Origin: Bellilinea sp040754815
GTDB lineage: Bacteria; Chloroflexota; Anaerolineae; Anaerolineales; Anaerolineaceae
Direction of reading: 5' to 3'
NCBI GenBank assembly: GCA_040754815.1
Contig: JBFMBX010000001.1
Coordinates: forward strand, 248,001-312,000
DNA: 64,000 nt
Shown: one piece after another, positions 17,031 to 26,103 of the stretch
Layout: the number at the start of each line of letters is the position of its first letter
Numbering within the stretch: the first letter of the stretch is position 1
The notes under the pieces: generated by a model
Seen by the model: the letters and a program-made list of their open reading frames with translations, nothing else
What the model was told of the DNA's origin: nothing
Databases searched by the model: none
Made by a program: the position numbers and the translations under genes

Positions 17031-18497
17031 TTACAACAAACCTGTTCTTTCGTTGAATTCGGTGATCAACGCATCAATATCTGCCACCTGCTTTTGGATA
17101 TCGGTCCAGTAATTCGGATCGTACCACTGAGCCATAATCTCTTCGTAGGTTTTACCCTGCTGTTCAACCCAGGTGTAGTATTTCAGGTTGTGAATGCGGC
17201 GGCGGTCAGCGTAGGTCAGCTCAATCAGGTGATCGGTCGTCTCACCGTGCAAATCACGCGCAAAGGTTTCAGCAGCATCATAGGTAGTAAATTCACCAAA
17301 CTGCTCGCGGTATTCCTGAATGCGGCTGGAATACAACTCCATCGAATCGGTCATGACGAACAGCATGATGTCATTTTCGCCCATTTCATAGTACTTGGCG
17401 GCCTTGATGGCCGAAAGCATGTTGGCAATGCCGGAAAATCCAAAGAGATCCAGCTTCTGCACTACTTCGGCCGGCACACCCTTCTTGACCAGATATTCGC
17501 GGCCGGTTGGTTCGTTGAACAAACGCAGCAAATTGACCACCGAATTGTCGTCAATCGCCACGACCATATCGGTGTTTTTGACATTGTGGATCCACGGCAC
17601 GTGTTTATCGCCAATTCCCTCAATGCGGTGTGAACCAAAACCATTCTCCAACAGCGTTGGGCATTGCAGGGCTTCACTGGCCACAATAATGCTGCGCGGG
17701 AAGACCTGCTTCATGTAATCGCCGCAGGCAATTGTACCGGCCGAACCGGTGGTCAGCGCCACCCCGCGATAATTATCGCGCGGACCCATCACCTGCTGAA
17801 GCACTTCTTCCATTGCATGGCCGGTTACTTCATAATGCCACAGGTAGTTGCCAAACTCTTCAAACTGATTGAAAATCATCAGGTCCTGCCCGGAACGGCG
17901 CAGTTCCCAACATTTATCAAAAATTTCTTTGACATTCGATTCGGACCCCGGCGTAGCAATCACCTCACCGGCAATGCGGGAAAGCCACTCGAATCTTTCC
18001 TTGCTCATACCTTCCGGCAGAATGGCAATGGACTGACACCCCAGCAAAGCCGAATCATACGCTCCGCCGCGGCAATAATTTCCTGTGGAAGGCCAGACTG
18101 CTTTCTGAGTGGTGGGGTCGAACTGGCCGGTCACCAGGCGCGGCACCAGACAACCAAATGCAGCCCCCACTTTATGAGCCCCGGTTGGGAACCACTTACC
18201 CACCAGACCAATCAGCCGTGCCGGCACGCCGGTCAGGCTGGAGGGCAACTCGATGAAATTGACCCCGCCGAACAAACCACCGAATGGTTTTGGTTCGTTT
18301 TTCCAGGTAATCCGGAACAGGTTGCGGGGATGCACATCCCATAAACCGATATTTTTCAATTCTTCCTTGATGTGATTCGGAATCAGGTTAGGGTTCTTCA
18401 TCTGGGCAAAGGTAGGAATGATAATATTGCGTTCCTTCACCCGTTGAATAGCCCGTTCCCTTCGTTCTGGAATTACGGTTAAATCAATGGTTGCCAT
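17031..18497 (-). CDS. Fold-type-II PLP-dependent enzyme, cysteine-synthase/tryptophan-synthase-beta superfamily
   Basis: A 488-residue protein with the PLP lysine in TGAHKVGAAFG (K109) and a glycine-rich phosphate loop TTGSAGT near residue 250. It is longer than CysK or YgeX (diaminopropionate ammonia-lyase) and has a C-terminal extension of about 100 residues rich in Tyr/Trp (YADRRRIHNLKYYTWVEQQ). The reaction is unknown; beta-elimination or beta-replacement on a serine-, cysteine- or diaminopropionate-like substrate is the family norm. CAGGAG precedes the ATG, which lies inside the end of the glycosyltransferase gene (14-base overlap). In a purine/ureide context it could replace YgeX, but this is speculation. 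Confidence 0.8.
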   Translation of the reverse strand: MATIDLTVIPERRERAIQRVKERNIIIPTFAQMKNPNLIPNHIKEELKNIGLWDVHPRNLFRITWKNEPKPFGGLFGGVNFIELPSSLTGVPARLIGLVGKWFPTGAHKVGAAFGCLVPRLVTGQFDPTTQKAVWPSTGNYCRGGAYDSALLGCQSIAILPEGMSKERFEWLSRIAGEVIATPGSESNVKEIFDKCWELRRSGQDLMIFNQFEEFGNYLWHYEVTGHAMEEVLQQVMGPRDNYRGVALTTGSAGTIACGDYMKQVFPRSIIVASEALQCPTLLENGFGSHRIEGIGDKHVPWIHNVKNTDMVVAIDDNSVVNLLRLFNEPTGREYLVKKGVPAEVVQKLDLFGFSGIANMLSAIKAAKYYEMGENDIMLFVMTDSMELYSSRIQEYREQFGEFTTYDAAETFARDLHGETTDHLIELTYADRRRIHNLKYYTWVEQQGKTYEEIMAQWYDPNYWTDIQKQVADIDALITEFNERTGLL

Positions 18498-19470
18498 CTG
18501 TTTTCTCCTGTTGTAAATGATTTAATGTTTTCTCAAAATCTTCCGGCCCTTCACTGATGATATACAGCGGCCGGCCTTTTGCTTCATCGTAGATGCGCCC
18601 AATATACTCCCCCAAAATTCCAAGGCAGATCAATTGAACACCGCCCAAAAACAGCACCGCAATAAGGGTGGTTGCCTGACCAAAAAATGCCTGTGTTTGC
18701 AGTGCACGCAGGATCACCACCACCGGTATGGCAACTATCGCCAGGCCGGCGGCAATGAAACCCAGATAGGTGGCCAGTTGCAGCGGAAAGTAGGAAAAAC
18801 CGGTAATCGCCGTCAACGCAAGGCGGAGCATTTTCCGCAATGGATACTTGGTTTCACCTGCAAAGCGGGGCGCCCGGCGGTAAAGCACACCCGTCTGCCG
18901 GAAGCCAACCCACGCCGACATGCCGCGCAGAAAGCGGTGATGTTCGCGCATCGTATTCAGCACATTAACCACCTTGCGGTCCATCAAGCGGAAATCACCC
19001 GCATCCATGGGGATTTTCACATCGGTGATACGGGCAATCAGCCGGTAAAAAAGCGCGGCCGTAAATTTCTTGAAAAAGGATTCCCCCTCACGTTCGGCGC
19101 GCACGGCATATACCACTTCGTAGCCTTCCTGCCACTTTTCAATCAGGTCTAAAATCACCTCAGGCGGGTCCTGCAAATCGGCGTCAATGATGATGACCGC
19201 ATCCCCGCGGGAATAATCCAGCCCGGCTGTTACCGCAATTTGATGCCCAAAATTACGCGCGAACATGACCGGCCGCACACGCGCATCGGCACGCGCCAGT
19301 TCGCGGATGATTTGCGGGGATTCGTCCACCGAACCATCATTGACCAGCACCAGTTCCCATGGTTTACCTGTCCTGTCCATGACTTCTACCATACGCCGAT
19401 AAAGTTCATGCAGGCAGCTGGCTTCGTTATAGACAGGGACAACGATTGAAAAAACGGGTTTTTCGCTCAT
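18484..19470 (-). CDS. GT2 polyprenyl-phosphate glycosyltransferase
   Basis: A 328-residue dolichyl/undecaprenyl-phosphate glycosyltransferase of the DPM1/GtrB/ArnC type. The GT-A core shows VVPVYNEASC at the N-terminus, VNDGSVDES near 43, the metal-binding IIDADLQDPPE near 93 and the acceptor-side SAWVGFRQ region. Two C-terminal transmembrane helices lie near 230-255 and 265-290, as in GtrB. It moves a sugar from a nucleotide donor to a lipid phosphate at the inner face of the membrane. GAGGTGAGC precedes the ATG. It is functionally out of place between two PLP-enzyme genes, although overlap with the downstream one implies co-transcription. Confidence 0.88.
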   Translation of the reverse strand: MSEKPVFSIVVPVYNEASCLHELYRRMVEVMDRTGKPWELVLVNDGSVDESPQIIRELARADARVRPVMFARNFGHQIAVTAGLDYSRGDAVIIIDADLQDPPEVILDLIEKWQEGYEVVYAVRAEREGESFFKKFTAALFYRLIARITDVKIPMDAGDFRLMDRKVVNVLNTMREHHRFLRGMSAWVGFRQTGVLYRRAPRFAGETKYPLRKMLRLALTAITGFSYFPLQLATYLGFIAAGLAIVAIPVVVILRALQTQAFFGQATTLIAVLFLGGVQLICLGILGEYIGRIYDEAKGRPLYIISEGPEDFEKTLNHLQQEKTDGNH

Positions 19471-19504
19471 ATGTGTTTTTTGCTCACCTCACATCACTCA
19501 CATT

Positions 19505-20752
19505 TCAAAGTCCAAGATGCTTCTTCAAAGCGTTCATGGTTGGCTCAATTACCGGCGCGGCCGGCACCGCCTGCATGGCAGCGCGGATGTCTTTGAGCCC
19601 GCTGCCGGTGTTGATTACCAGTACCGGGTCTTCCGGCTGAATTTTTCCCAGTGCAATGGCTTTCTTCAAACCAACATAAGCGGTGGAACCGGCCGGCTCG
19701 GCAAAAATACCCAGCGGGCCTAATTCTCCAATGCCGGCAATGATTTCCTCATCCGAAACGGTGAGATATTCACCTCCCGTCTGGCGGGCGGCCCGCACGG
19801 CACGCACGCCATCGCGCGGCAAATCTACCGAAATGCTGTCAGCAATGGTAGTCGCCTGAACCGGCTCGATTTCTTCTGTGCCTTTGAAATAGGCATTTGC
19901 CACAGCAGCCGATTTCTCGGATTGAATACCAAATATGCGCGGCATCTTTTCCAGCCAGCCAAGCGCCTGCAAATCCTTAAATCCTTTGTGCAGGCCGGAG
20001 ATGATATTGCCATCCCCCACCGAAACGAAAACAGCCAGCGGCGGAAGGTCTCTCTTGAGATTGAGAATTACCGACTCCCAGATTTCAAAGGCCGCCGTTT
20101 TCTTGCCCTCAGCCGTAAAAGGATTGTACCCCGTGTTCCGGCAATACCAGCCAAATTCCTGTGAGGCCTGAATGGTCAGATCAAAGGCCGAATCGTAATT
20201 TCCATCCACCAAAATAACCTGCGCGCCGTAAACCAGCAACTGGGCCACTTTGGCCAGTGGAGCGGTTTTTGGCGCAAATATGACAGCCTTATGACCAACC
20301 GCTGCTGCCATTCCGGCCAGTGCAGCACCGGCATTTCCGGTTGAAGCCGTTACCACCACTTCCGCTCCAATCTGTCGAGCCCGCGCCACTACAACCGAAG
20401 AAGCCCGATCTTTGAAAGAAGCCGTTGGATTACGGCCTTCGTCCTTAATCCACAGGTACCGCAAGCCCAATTTTTCCGCAAGCCGGGTGGGGTAATACGT
20501 GGGCGTCCAGCCGGCCATACGCAGAGGTGTACCTTCTCCGCCGGGATCCTTGACCGGCAGCAACGGCAGATAACGCCATAACGAATAATCTGCCCGAGAA
20601 ACAATATCATTGATTTCATATCTCTGGCGGATCGTCGCATAATCCAGCACCACATCGAGATTGCCGCCATCTTTGGGGCAGGTATAGGTCACCTCACCCG
20701 GAGCATATTCGGTGTTGCATAATGAACAGCGATAGCCAACGAACTCACTCAT
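19505..20752 (-). CDS. thrC: Threonine synthase (or threonine-synthase-like PLP lyase)
   Basis: Converts O-phosphohomoserine to threonine and phosphate. The 415-residue protein has a rubredoxin-like N-terminal cysteine cluster (C9, C12, C25), the PLP lysine in NPTASFKDRAS (K114), STGNAGAALAG near 137 as the phosphate loop and NTGSGLKD near the C-terminus. This is the archaeal/plant-type short form. AAAGGATG lies before the ATG. It sits between the permease genes and the glycosyltransferase. True threonine synthesis is the simplest reading; a paralogue acting on a catabolic substrate cannot be excluded because no other threonine genes are adjacent. Confidence 0.82.
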   Translation of the reverse strand: MSEFVGYRCSLCNTEYAPGEVTYTCPKDGGNLDVVLDYATIRQRYEINDIVSRADYSLWRYLPLLPVKDPGGEGTPLRMAGWTPTYYPTRLAEKLGLRYLWIKDEGRNPTASFKDRASSVVVARARQIGAEVVVTASTGNAGAALAGMAAAVGHKAVIFAPKTAPLAKVAQLLVYGAQVILVDGNYDSAFDLTIQASQEFGWYCRNTGYNPFTAEGKKTAAFEIWESVILNLKRDLPPLAVFVSVGDGNIISGLHKGFKDLQALGWLEKMPRIFGIQSEKSAAVANAYFKGTEEIEPVQATTIADSISVDLPRDGVRAVRAARQTGGEYLTVSDEEIIAGIGELGPLGIFAEPAGSTAYVGLKKAIALGKIQPEDPVLVINTGSGLKDIRAAMQAVPAAPVIEPTMNALKKHLGL

Positions 20753-20812
20753 ACTTTCATCCTTTTTGTACTGTATAAGATATCAACCTGGCACCAAACC
20801 GCGGCAACGCCG

Positions 20813-21811
20813 TTATTCATTTTCGAACGGCACACCCAGTGAAGCCGGCGGCGAAGTGCGTAGCGAACGGAGGATATTAGCGAGCAGTTTGCGCGTTTTT
20901 TCCGGCAGTCCCGCCAGCGTTCTATCCACCCATTCGGCATTTCCAATATTAACCAACAATAAAGTCAAAATCATCAGCGGGAATGGCGCCACCTGTAGAA
21001 CCTGTGAGGGAATATCCGGCAGACTGGGCTGCAGTACCAATCCCAGCCATTGCAATAACCCGAATAAATAAGCACCAAAAGCAGCCCGCAGGGGACTCCA
21101 CCCCCCAAAAATGGTGATCGCCAGCGCAATCCAGCCAAAACCATCCAATCCAGAAATGGTGCCCTTCCAGCCCGCCTTCACGCTCAGTGAATACATCGGC
21201 CCGGCCATACCCGCCAGCATACCGCCGAAGACGGTATAAACATAGCGCATCCGGTTAACATCGGCACCGCGCACAAACGCCGTTGCCGGTTTTTCACCAA
21301 TTCCTTGCAGCATCAAGCCGGGGCGGGTTTTGAAAATAAAGATGTAGGATACGATAATCAACACAAAACTGGCATAGACGAGAATATCCTGCTGGAAGAA
21401 AATAACACCGAGGATGGGAATATCGGCCAAACCCGGAATTGGCATGGACGGCACACGCGGGCCTTGCAGTCCCATGAACGGATTGCCAAGATAATAAGCC
21501 AGATCGCGGCAGGTAAGCGCCAGAATGAACCCCACCGCCACCTGAGACTGTTTGAGTGTAATACTGCTGAACGCCACAATCAGTGCCACTAAACCGCCAA
21601 TCAAAGCCCCAGCCAGAAAACCCAGCCAGAGGCTGTTCGTCGTCACGGCAACGGCAAAGCCTGCCATGGCACTCAGCAAAATGGTGCCATTTAACGACAG
21701 GTTGATCACCCCACTGCGCTCGGTAATCGTTTCACCGATGGTGGCAAAGACAATCGGCGCTGCAGAAGCCAGAACCCCTGCTAATCCAACCAGGATAATT
21801 TGTGTATCCAT
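20813..21811 (-). CDS. ABC transporter permease, nucleoside/BMP type (NupQ-like)
   Basis: A 332-residue BPD_transp_2-family permease with about 9 hydrophobic segments. APIVFATIGETITERSGVINLSL near the N-terminus is the signature of the second permease of BMP-type (purine nucleoside) importers, and LKQSQVAVGFILALTCRDLAYYLG contains the coupling-helix region. It would move the ligand delivered by the BMP lipoprotein (24464). It lies 9 bases after the other permease gene. A charged C-terminal tail follows the last helix. Confidence 0.88.
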   Translation of the reverse strand: MDTQIILVGLAGVLASAAPIVFATIGETITERSGVINLSLNGTILLSAMAGFAVAVTTNSLWLGFLAGALIGGLVALIVAFSSITLKQSQVAVGFILALTCRDLAYYLGNPFMGLQGPRVPSMPIPGLADIPILGVIFFQQDILVYASFVLIIVSYIFIFKTRPGLMLQGIGEKPATAFVRGADVNRMRYVYTVFGGMLAGMAGPMYSLSVKAGWKGTISGLDGFGWIALAITIFGGWSPLRAAFGAYLFGLLQWLGLVLQPSLPDIPSQVLQVAPFPLMILTLLLVNIGNAEWVDRTLAGLPEKTRKLLANILRSLRTSPPASLGVPFENE

Positions 21812-21820
21812 ACAGCAACC

Positions 21821-22864
21821 TCAATGAGTGCGAGTCAGGCGGCGGCGGACGCCGTCCATGAGAAGCACAAAGAGTACCAGCGATCCTTGCAAAACGCCGG
21901 AAAGAGACGAATCCAGTTTCAGTACAATGGGCAGTTGAATGCTGCCGATATTCAGCGCTGCAAAAAACAGAGCCACCGGCGCCGCCCACAATGCCTGATA
22001 GTTGACCAGCATGGAAACCATCATGCCCAAAAAACCGTAACCGGAAGAAATGGAAGGGATCAGGCGATGGTACACCGCCAGCACCTGCGTTGCACCCGCC
22101 AGTCCTGCCATCAAACCACATAGCAGAAAAGCCAGCATCATGTATTTATTTGTGGGTATACCCATCAGGTAAGCAGCTCGTCCGTTACGCCCCACTGCCT
22201 TAAGGCGCAAACCAAAGTAGGTGCCGCGCAGTAATAAATACACCACCGCAATTGCAATGATCCCCAACGCCAGAGAAGAGGGGCTTAGCCGAAAGCCGGG
22301 CAAAGTGGGCAGCCACAACTCCAGCGGGAAAGGCTCCGTACCGCTCATCGAACCCACCCCGGGTCGTTTCCATGGGCCGAAGATCAACCAGATCGTCAAG
22401 GCGGTTGCCACAAAGTTCAAGCCCAAACCGCCGAAAATTTCGTTGACATTCCCATAAATTTTCAACAAGCCAACAATGCCAGCCCAAATCATTCCCCCCA
22501 AACAACCCGCCAGAAAACCGATCAGCAAAATCAGCGCCGGAGACAGATCGGAATTTTGAAGCACTCTTAGCGCCCAGGTGGTAAAAATGGCTCCCAGCGT
22601 GATTTGACCCTCAATACCAATATTCCACAAACCAGCCGTGAAGGTCATTAGCAGCCCTGCTGTTGCCAGCAATAAAGGCGTCCATGCCACCAGAATATCG
22701 GCAATTTTGACCGGTGAGCCGACTGCGCCAATAAGAATGTTTTGATAAACCTGAAGCGGATTGGCACCCGAAATTAACATCACCAGCGTGGTGAATAAAA
22801 GCGCGAGAACAATCGCCAATATCTGAAACCCAATACCTGTCCAGCGCGAAGATGTCTTCATCAT
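21821..22864 (-). CDS. ABC transporter permease, nucleoside/BMP type (NupP-like)
   Basis: A 347-residue permease of the same family as the next gene. It has an N-terminal hydrophobic anchor, about 9 helices, AGLWNIGIEGQITLGAIF near residue 85 (the NIG-EGQ motif typical of the first permease of sugar/nucleoside importers) and LRLKAVGRNGRAAYLMGI near 215, the cytoplasmic coupling segment. Two consecutive ATGs occur at the start. It lies 27 bases after the ATPase gene and 9 bases before the second permease, so the four importer genes run ATPase before permeases, with the lipoprotein first. Confidence 0.88.
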   Translation of the reverse strand: MMKTSSRWTGIGFQILAIVLALLFTTLVMLISGANPLQVYQNILIGAVGSPVKIADILVAWTPLLLATAGLLMTFTAGLWNIGIEGQITLGAIFTTWALRVLQNSDLSPALILLIGFLAGCLGGMIWAGIVGLLKIYGNVNEIFGGLGLNFVATALTIWLIFGPWKRPGVGSMSGTEPFPLELWLPTLPGFRLSPSSLALGIIAIAVVYLLLRGTYFGLRLKAVGRNGRAAYLMGIPTNKYMMLAFLLCGLMAGLAGATQVLAVYHRLIPSISSGYGFLGMMVSMLVNYQALWAAPVALFFAALNIGSIQLPIVLKLDSSLSGVLQGSLVLFVLLMDGVRRRLTRTH

Positions 22865-22891
22865 AGCAAAACGATCACCCTGAGCATGAAG

Positions 22892-24355
22892 TTAAAATCC
22901 TTTTCCACCGATCAACTGGCCTAATTGTTCCACCGTCGTCGTTTCTGCATCCAGCGGCGGTGATACCTTTCCCCCATAAAATACCAGAATTCGGTCGCTG
23001 TACTGGAGAATTTCTTCCAAATCGGCGGATGTGAAGATAATACTGGTGCCCTGTCTGCAACGGTCTTTGAGTTTGCTCCAGATCCAGATTGTGGATTCGA
23101 TATCCAGTCCGCGCGTGGGATGCTCCAACAACATCAGGTTTACGGGAGTACGCAGCATCGCCAGCAATGCGCGCTGTTGATTTCCACCCGAAAGCGATTC
23201 AACCGTGCTGACCGGCGTTCCTTTGATGTTGAAATCCGCGATTCGCTGGCGGGTAGTTTCCAATGCCTTGTCAAAGTTGATGAAAAATCCGTTTTGTTCT
23301 TCGGTGAGGATAAAATGCTCCGTCAAAGAAAGGCCGGGAATTAAACCTTCTTCCATCCGCGAAGCCGGCACATAGGCGATACCCGCCTCTAAAAAAGCAC
23401 GGTAGGGTTTACCGGTCAGCCGCTTGCCACCCAAGTTGATTTCGCCGGCAAGAGGACGATTCAGACCTGCACAGGTACGTAAAAATTGTACCTGACCGGA
23501 ACCTTCCATACCTGCAAGTCCAATGACTTCTCCGCAGTTAACCGAAAGACTGATATCACGAATTTGTAGCCGGTTATCCTCAATAGTCACATGGTCAAGA
23601 TGAAATATTGCTTCACAGGTTTCATATTTTCTTTTTTCTTCTAAACTAATCGTTCTGCCAAACATCATTTTTACCAGTTCATCGGTGACATACGGAGGAT
23701 CAACCACGCCGACCAGTTCCCCTTTTCGCAAAACGGCGATCCGGTCACATAGAAATTCCACATCTTCCAATTTGTGAGAAACAAAAATAACCGACATGCC
23801 CTGACCGGCAAGTTTTCGTAAAGTTTCAAATAATTTTTCTTTCTGATACGCACTGATACCGGTGGTTGGTTCGTCCAGAATTAAAACCCGCGCCCCCAGC
23901 CACAACAATCGAAGAATTTCCAATTGCTGACGCTCCCCCACCGTGAGCGTATCCACATAGGCATACGGATCAATATTAAAACCAAATTGACTTTGTAATT
24001 GATTGAATTCCCGAACCACCCGGCGGCGGTTGGGAAACAACCCGCCCTCATGACCGATCAACAAATTATCCACCACCCGCATCGGCGGAAAATCCAGCGG
24101 ATCCTGATGGAGCATACCAACGCCCAATCGAATTGCATCAGAAGGCGACTTAATCCTTACCGGCACCCCATCCAGCCGAATTTCCCCCGCATCGGCATGG
24201 ATAAAACCGGAAAGGATTTTCATCAGTGTGCTTTTCCCAGCGCCGTTTTCCCCTAATATTCCTTGAATTTTGCCGGATTCAACCGTCAGCGAAATATCAT
24301 TATTGGCATGAACTGCGCCAAAGTGTTTATGGATGTGAATCAGTTCAACTTTCAT
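22892..24355 (-). CDS. ABC transporter ATPase with two nucleotide-binding domains (nucleoside/BMP type)
   Basis: A 487-residue fused ATPase. Domain 1 is complete: Walker A GENGAGKST near residue 36, signature LTVGERQQLEIL near 137, Walker B VLILDEPTTG near 157. Domain 2 has a degenerate Walker A (GMEGSGQVQ, lacking the GKS/T) but a good signature, LSGGNQQRALL near 390, and Walker B LMLLEHPTRG, where His replaces the usual Pro-preceding Glu/Asp pair. This asymmetry is normal for the RbsA/BMP subgroup, in which only some sites hydrolyse ATP. It energises uptake through the two permeases encoded next. Confidence 0.9.
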   Translation of the reverse strand: MKVELIHIHKHFGAVHANNDISLTVESGKIQGILGENGAGKSTLMKILSGFIHADAGEIRLDGVPVRIKSPSDAIRLGVGMLHQDPLDFPPMRVVDNLLIGHEGGLFPNRRRVVREFNQLQSQFGFNIDPYAYVDTLTVGERQQLEILRLLWLGARVLILDEPTTGISAYQKEKLFETLRKLAGQGMSVIFVSHKLEDVEFLCDRIAVLRKGELVGVVDPPYVTDELVKMMFGRTISLEEKRKYETCEAIFHLDHVTIEDNRLQIRDISLSVNCGEVIGLAGMEGSGQVQFLRTCAGLNRPLAGEINLGGKRLTGKPYRAFLEAGIAYVPASRMEEGLIPGLSLTEHFILTEEQNGFFINFDKALETTRQRIADFNIKGTPVSTVESLSGGNQQRALLAMLRTPVNLMLLEHPTRGLDIESTIWIWSKLKDRCRQGTSIIFTSADLEEILQYSDRILVFYGGKVSPPLDAETTTVEQLGQLIGGKGF

Positions 24356-24412
24356 CCGGGAGACAGCCCTTCAATGCCTGAAAATACCCTGCTCTGGTGT
24401 GACTTTCTCTAC

Positions 24413-24441
24413 AGGGGCTGCCACATAAAATGGCAGCCCCT
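24413..24441 (-). terminator. Hairpin between BMP lipoprotein and ABC ATPase genes
   Basis: A perfect 11-bp stem, AGGGGCTGCCA with TGGCAGCCCCT, encloses a 7-base loop. No T-run follows on either strand. Between the binding-protein gene and the ATPase gene such a stem often protects the upstream mRNA and reduces downstream expression, which would give excess lipoprotein. Confidence 0.55.
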
Positions 24442-24463
24442 TATTGACCTCAAAACAATCTCG

Positions 24464-25777
24464 TTACTCGCCAGCCACGCTTTGACCTTCCATGCCTTCC
24501 AACAGTTGCGGCAGATACCAGACCTGCAGATCGGTTGCCGTCTCACCTTCAGCAAGGAATGGCGTGCCGTCCTGGAAATTCAACGGGCCGACAAACAGGT
24601 TCAGCCCGCCGGCAAGTTCGTCAATGAATTGTTCCAAACTGGCTTTCGCCTCGGCGCTGAGGGCATCTCCAAACACAAAGCCCACGGCAGAGGTGTCACG
24701 ATTGTTGATATCCGTCCAGTCCGGCCCAACCCATTCGAAGTAGGATTGGAAAGTACCGGCTTTGACCTGTTCCACAGCCCGCAGATAGGCAGGCCCCCAG
24801 TTGAAGTACGGTACACCCAGACATACTTCCGGTGCTTCGGCGCAAGCACCCTCATAATCGTAAGGGATTGCCCAGACTTCTTTACCGGCGGCTTTCGCCT
24901 TGCTGGCCTGCACCAGTGCTTCGGTGGTATCAATACCGGAAATGATCACATCATATCCGCTGTTGATGAACTCATCCGCCACCTGTGTCGGGTCAGAGGT
25001 GAAACCGGGGATGTTGAACCAAAAGCCGATCCAGGTCACTTTGAACTTTAAGTCATCCGGATTTTTACCGGCATATTTCTCGTAGCAGTATCTTGCGCCC
25101 AGATAAGCGGAAACAGTCAGGCGGCGTGTTTCATCATTGATGAGCGGTCCGAGGTAACCAATCTGACCGGTTTTGGTGGTCAATGCCGCGGCGCAACCGG
25201 CGATCATCTTGCCATATTCCATCCTGCCCATCGTATTCCCAAATTTGGGGAATTCGACGTAATTCTTCCCCTCTTTCCACGAGGTATCGCCGGATGCGTG
25301 GATCACCGGCACATCGGGGTGTAAGCGGGCAAAATTGATGGCGCCATCTTTCATATCATCCGAATTGAAGATGATCAATTTTGCACCCTTGGAAAGCAAA
25401 TCTTCTGCCAGCTGTTCCGGTGTTGTGCCGGGGCGATCAGCAGTATTCACTTTGTCAATGTAAGTCAGTTTGACACCGGGGATCTTACTTTCCACATACA
25501 AACCGGCGTCGTAGTGTGCCTGACTCCAGCCGCGGTCATTATAAGGACCGACCAGCAGCATACCAATGATGAATTCTTCCTCTGCCGGTGGCTGAGTGGG
25601 TTCTTCGGTGGGCGGCTGGGTGGGTTCCTGTGCCGGCGGTTGGGTGGGTTCTGCGGGCGGCTGGGTGGGTTCCTGCGCAGGCGGTTGAGTGGGTGTCGCA
25701 GTGGGCTGGCAGGCGGAAAGCAGCAGAGCAACCAGCAACACAAAGCTCAGGACAAACCAGATGCGTTTGGATTTCAT
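24464..25777 (-). CDS. BMP-family substrate-binding lipoprotein of a nucleoside ABC importer
   Basis: A PnrA/Med/BMP-type lipoprotein. The signal peptide MKSKRIWFVLSFVLLVALLLSAC ends in a lipobox with the modified Cys at residue 23, followed by a Thr/Pro/Gln/Glu-rich linker and then the periplasmic-binding fold from EEFIIGMLLVGPYNDRGW (the GPxxDxGWNxxH-like hallmark). ISGIDTTEALVQASKAKAAGKEVWAIPYDYEGAC fits the hinge and ligand region. The start at ATG 25777 is fixed by GGAGGAG 3 bases upstream, in preference to 25789. BMP proteins usually bind purine nucleosides, which fits the deaminase genes downstream. The linker presumably spans the cell envelope from the membrane anchor. Confidence 0.9.
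   Translation of the reverse strand: MKSKRIWFVLSFVLLVALLLSACQPTATPTQPPAQEPTQPPAEPTQPPAQEPTQPPTEEPTQPPAEEEFIIGMLLVGPYNDRGWSQAHYDAGLYVESKIPGVKLTYIDKVNTADRPGTTPEQLAEDLLSKGAKLIIFNSDDMKDGAINFARLHPDVPVIHASGDTSWKEGKNYVEFPKFGNTMGRMEYGKMIAGCAAALTTKTGQIGYLGPLINDETRRLTVSAYLGARYCYEKYAGKNPDDLKFKVTWIGFWFNIPGFTSDPTQVADEFINSGYDVIISGIDTTEALVQASKAKAAGKEVWAIPYDYEGACAEAPEVCLGVPYFNWGPAYLRAVEQVKAGTFQSYFEWVGPDWTDINNRDTSAVGFVFGDALSAEAKASLEQFIDELAGGLNLFVGPLNFQDGTPFLAEGETATDLQVWYLPQLLEGMEGQSVAGE
25580..25693 (-). repeat. Tandem repeat coding for a PTQPPAE linker
   Basis: Within the BMP lipoprotein gene, imperfect units of about 21-27 bases encode four to five copies of PTQPPA followed by one to three acidic or Gln residues. 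The repeats make false long ORFs on the opposite strand. The copy number is likely to vary between strains by slippage. Confidence 0.8.
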
Positions 25778-26103
25778 TTTCTCCTCCATTGTTCAATTAG
25801 AAAAGTGGATATCCGAAAAGCGATAAGCGGGTGTTAGCATATTTATATCCTGCTCTTTCACCAACCTCCTTCCTATCCATTTGAAAAGGGAACCGGGAAA
25901 ACGACCTTGACCTCCCCATTCAACCTGGTTGCGAGGGTCGGGGGGCAAACCCAAGAACACCCTTTTATTTTACACGAAATAGATACCAATAGAAGAAGAA
26001 AATTCCAAACGCCTCAAACCCATTAAAAATCAAATCATCGTTCGTCAAACCGCTTTTGGCCGGGTTGGCCGCCCTGTATGCGGCCAACCCGGTCTGTAAA
26101 AAT
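25778..26103. other. Intergenic region with BMP operon promoter area
   Basis: These 326 bases hold no convincing gene. On the minus strand, GATATAAATATG near 25840 could contain the -10 region for the BMP importer operon, and AGGAAGGAGG near 25870 is purine-rich but precedes no ORF. The far end contains the hairpin at 26058-26094. No copy of the TTGTCTGACAA operator is seen here. Confidence 0.5.
26058..26094 (-). terminator. Long hairpin after the carbamate kinase gene
   Basis: A 15-bp stem with one G-U pair, GGCCGGGTTGGCCGC against GCGGCCAACCCGGTC, encloses a 7-base loop and begins 10 bases past the carbamate kinase stop. It is followed by AAAAGC on the minus strand, so it lacks a U-tract. 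It is probably a transcript end or stabilising structure. Confidence 0.6.

Noticed and set aside
17664..18344. 226-residue open frame on the plus strand
   Set aside because: Shadow of the PLP-enzyme gene on the other strand; composition is that of a reversed coding frame.
24263..25051. 262-residue plus-strand open frame
   Set aside because: Spans the start of the ABC ATPase gene, the hairpin and the BMP gene in antisense; no recognisable protein.
25580..25693. Possible CRISPR or minisatellite array
   Set aside because: The repeats are in frame, imperfect and code for a Thr/Pro linker after a lipobox; there are no spacers.
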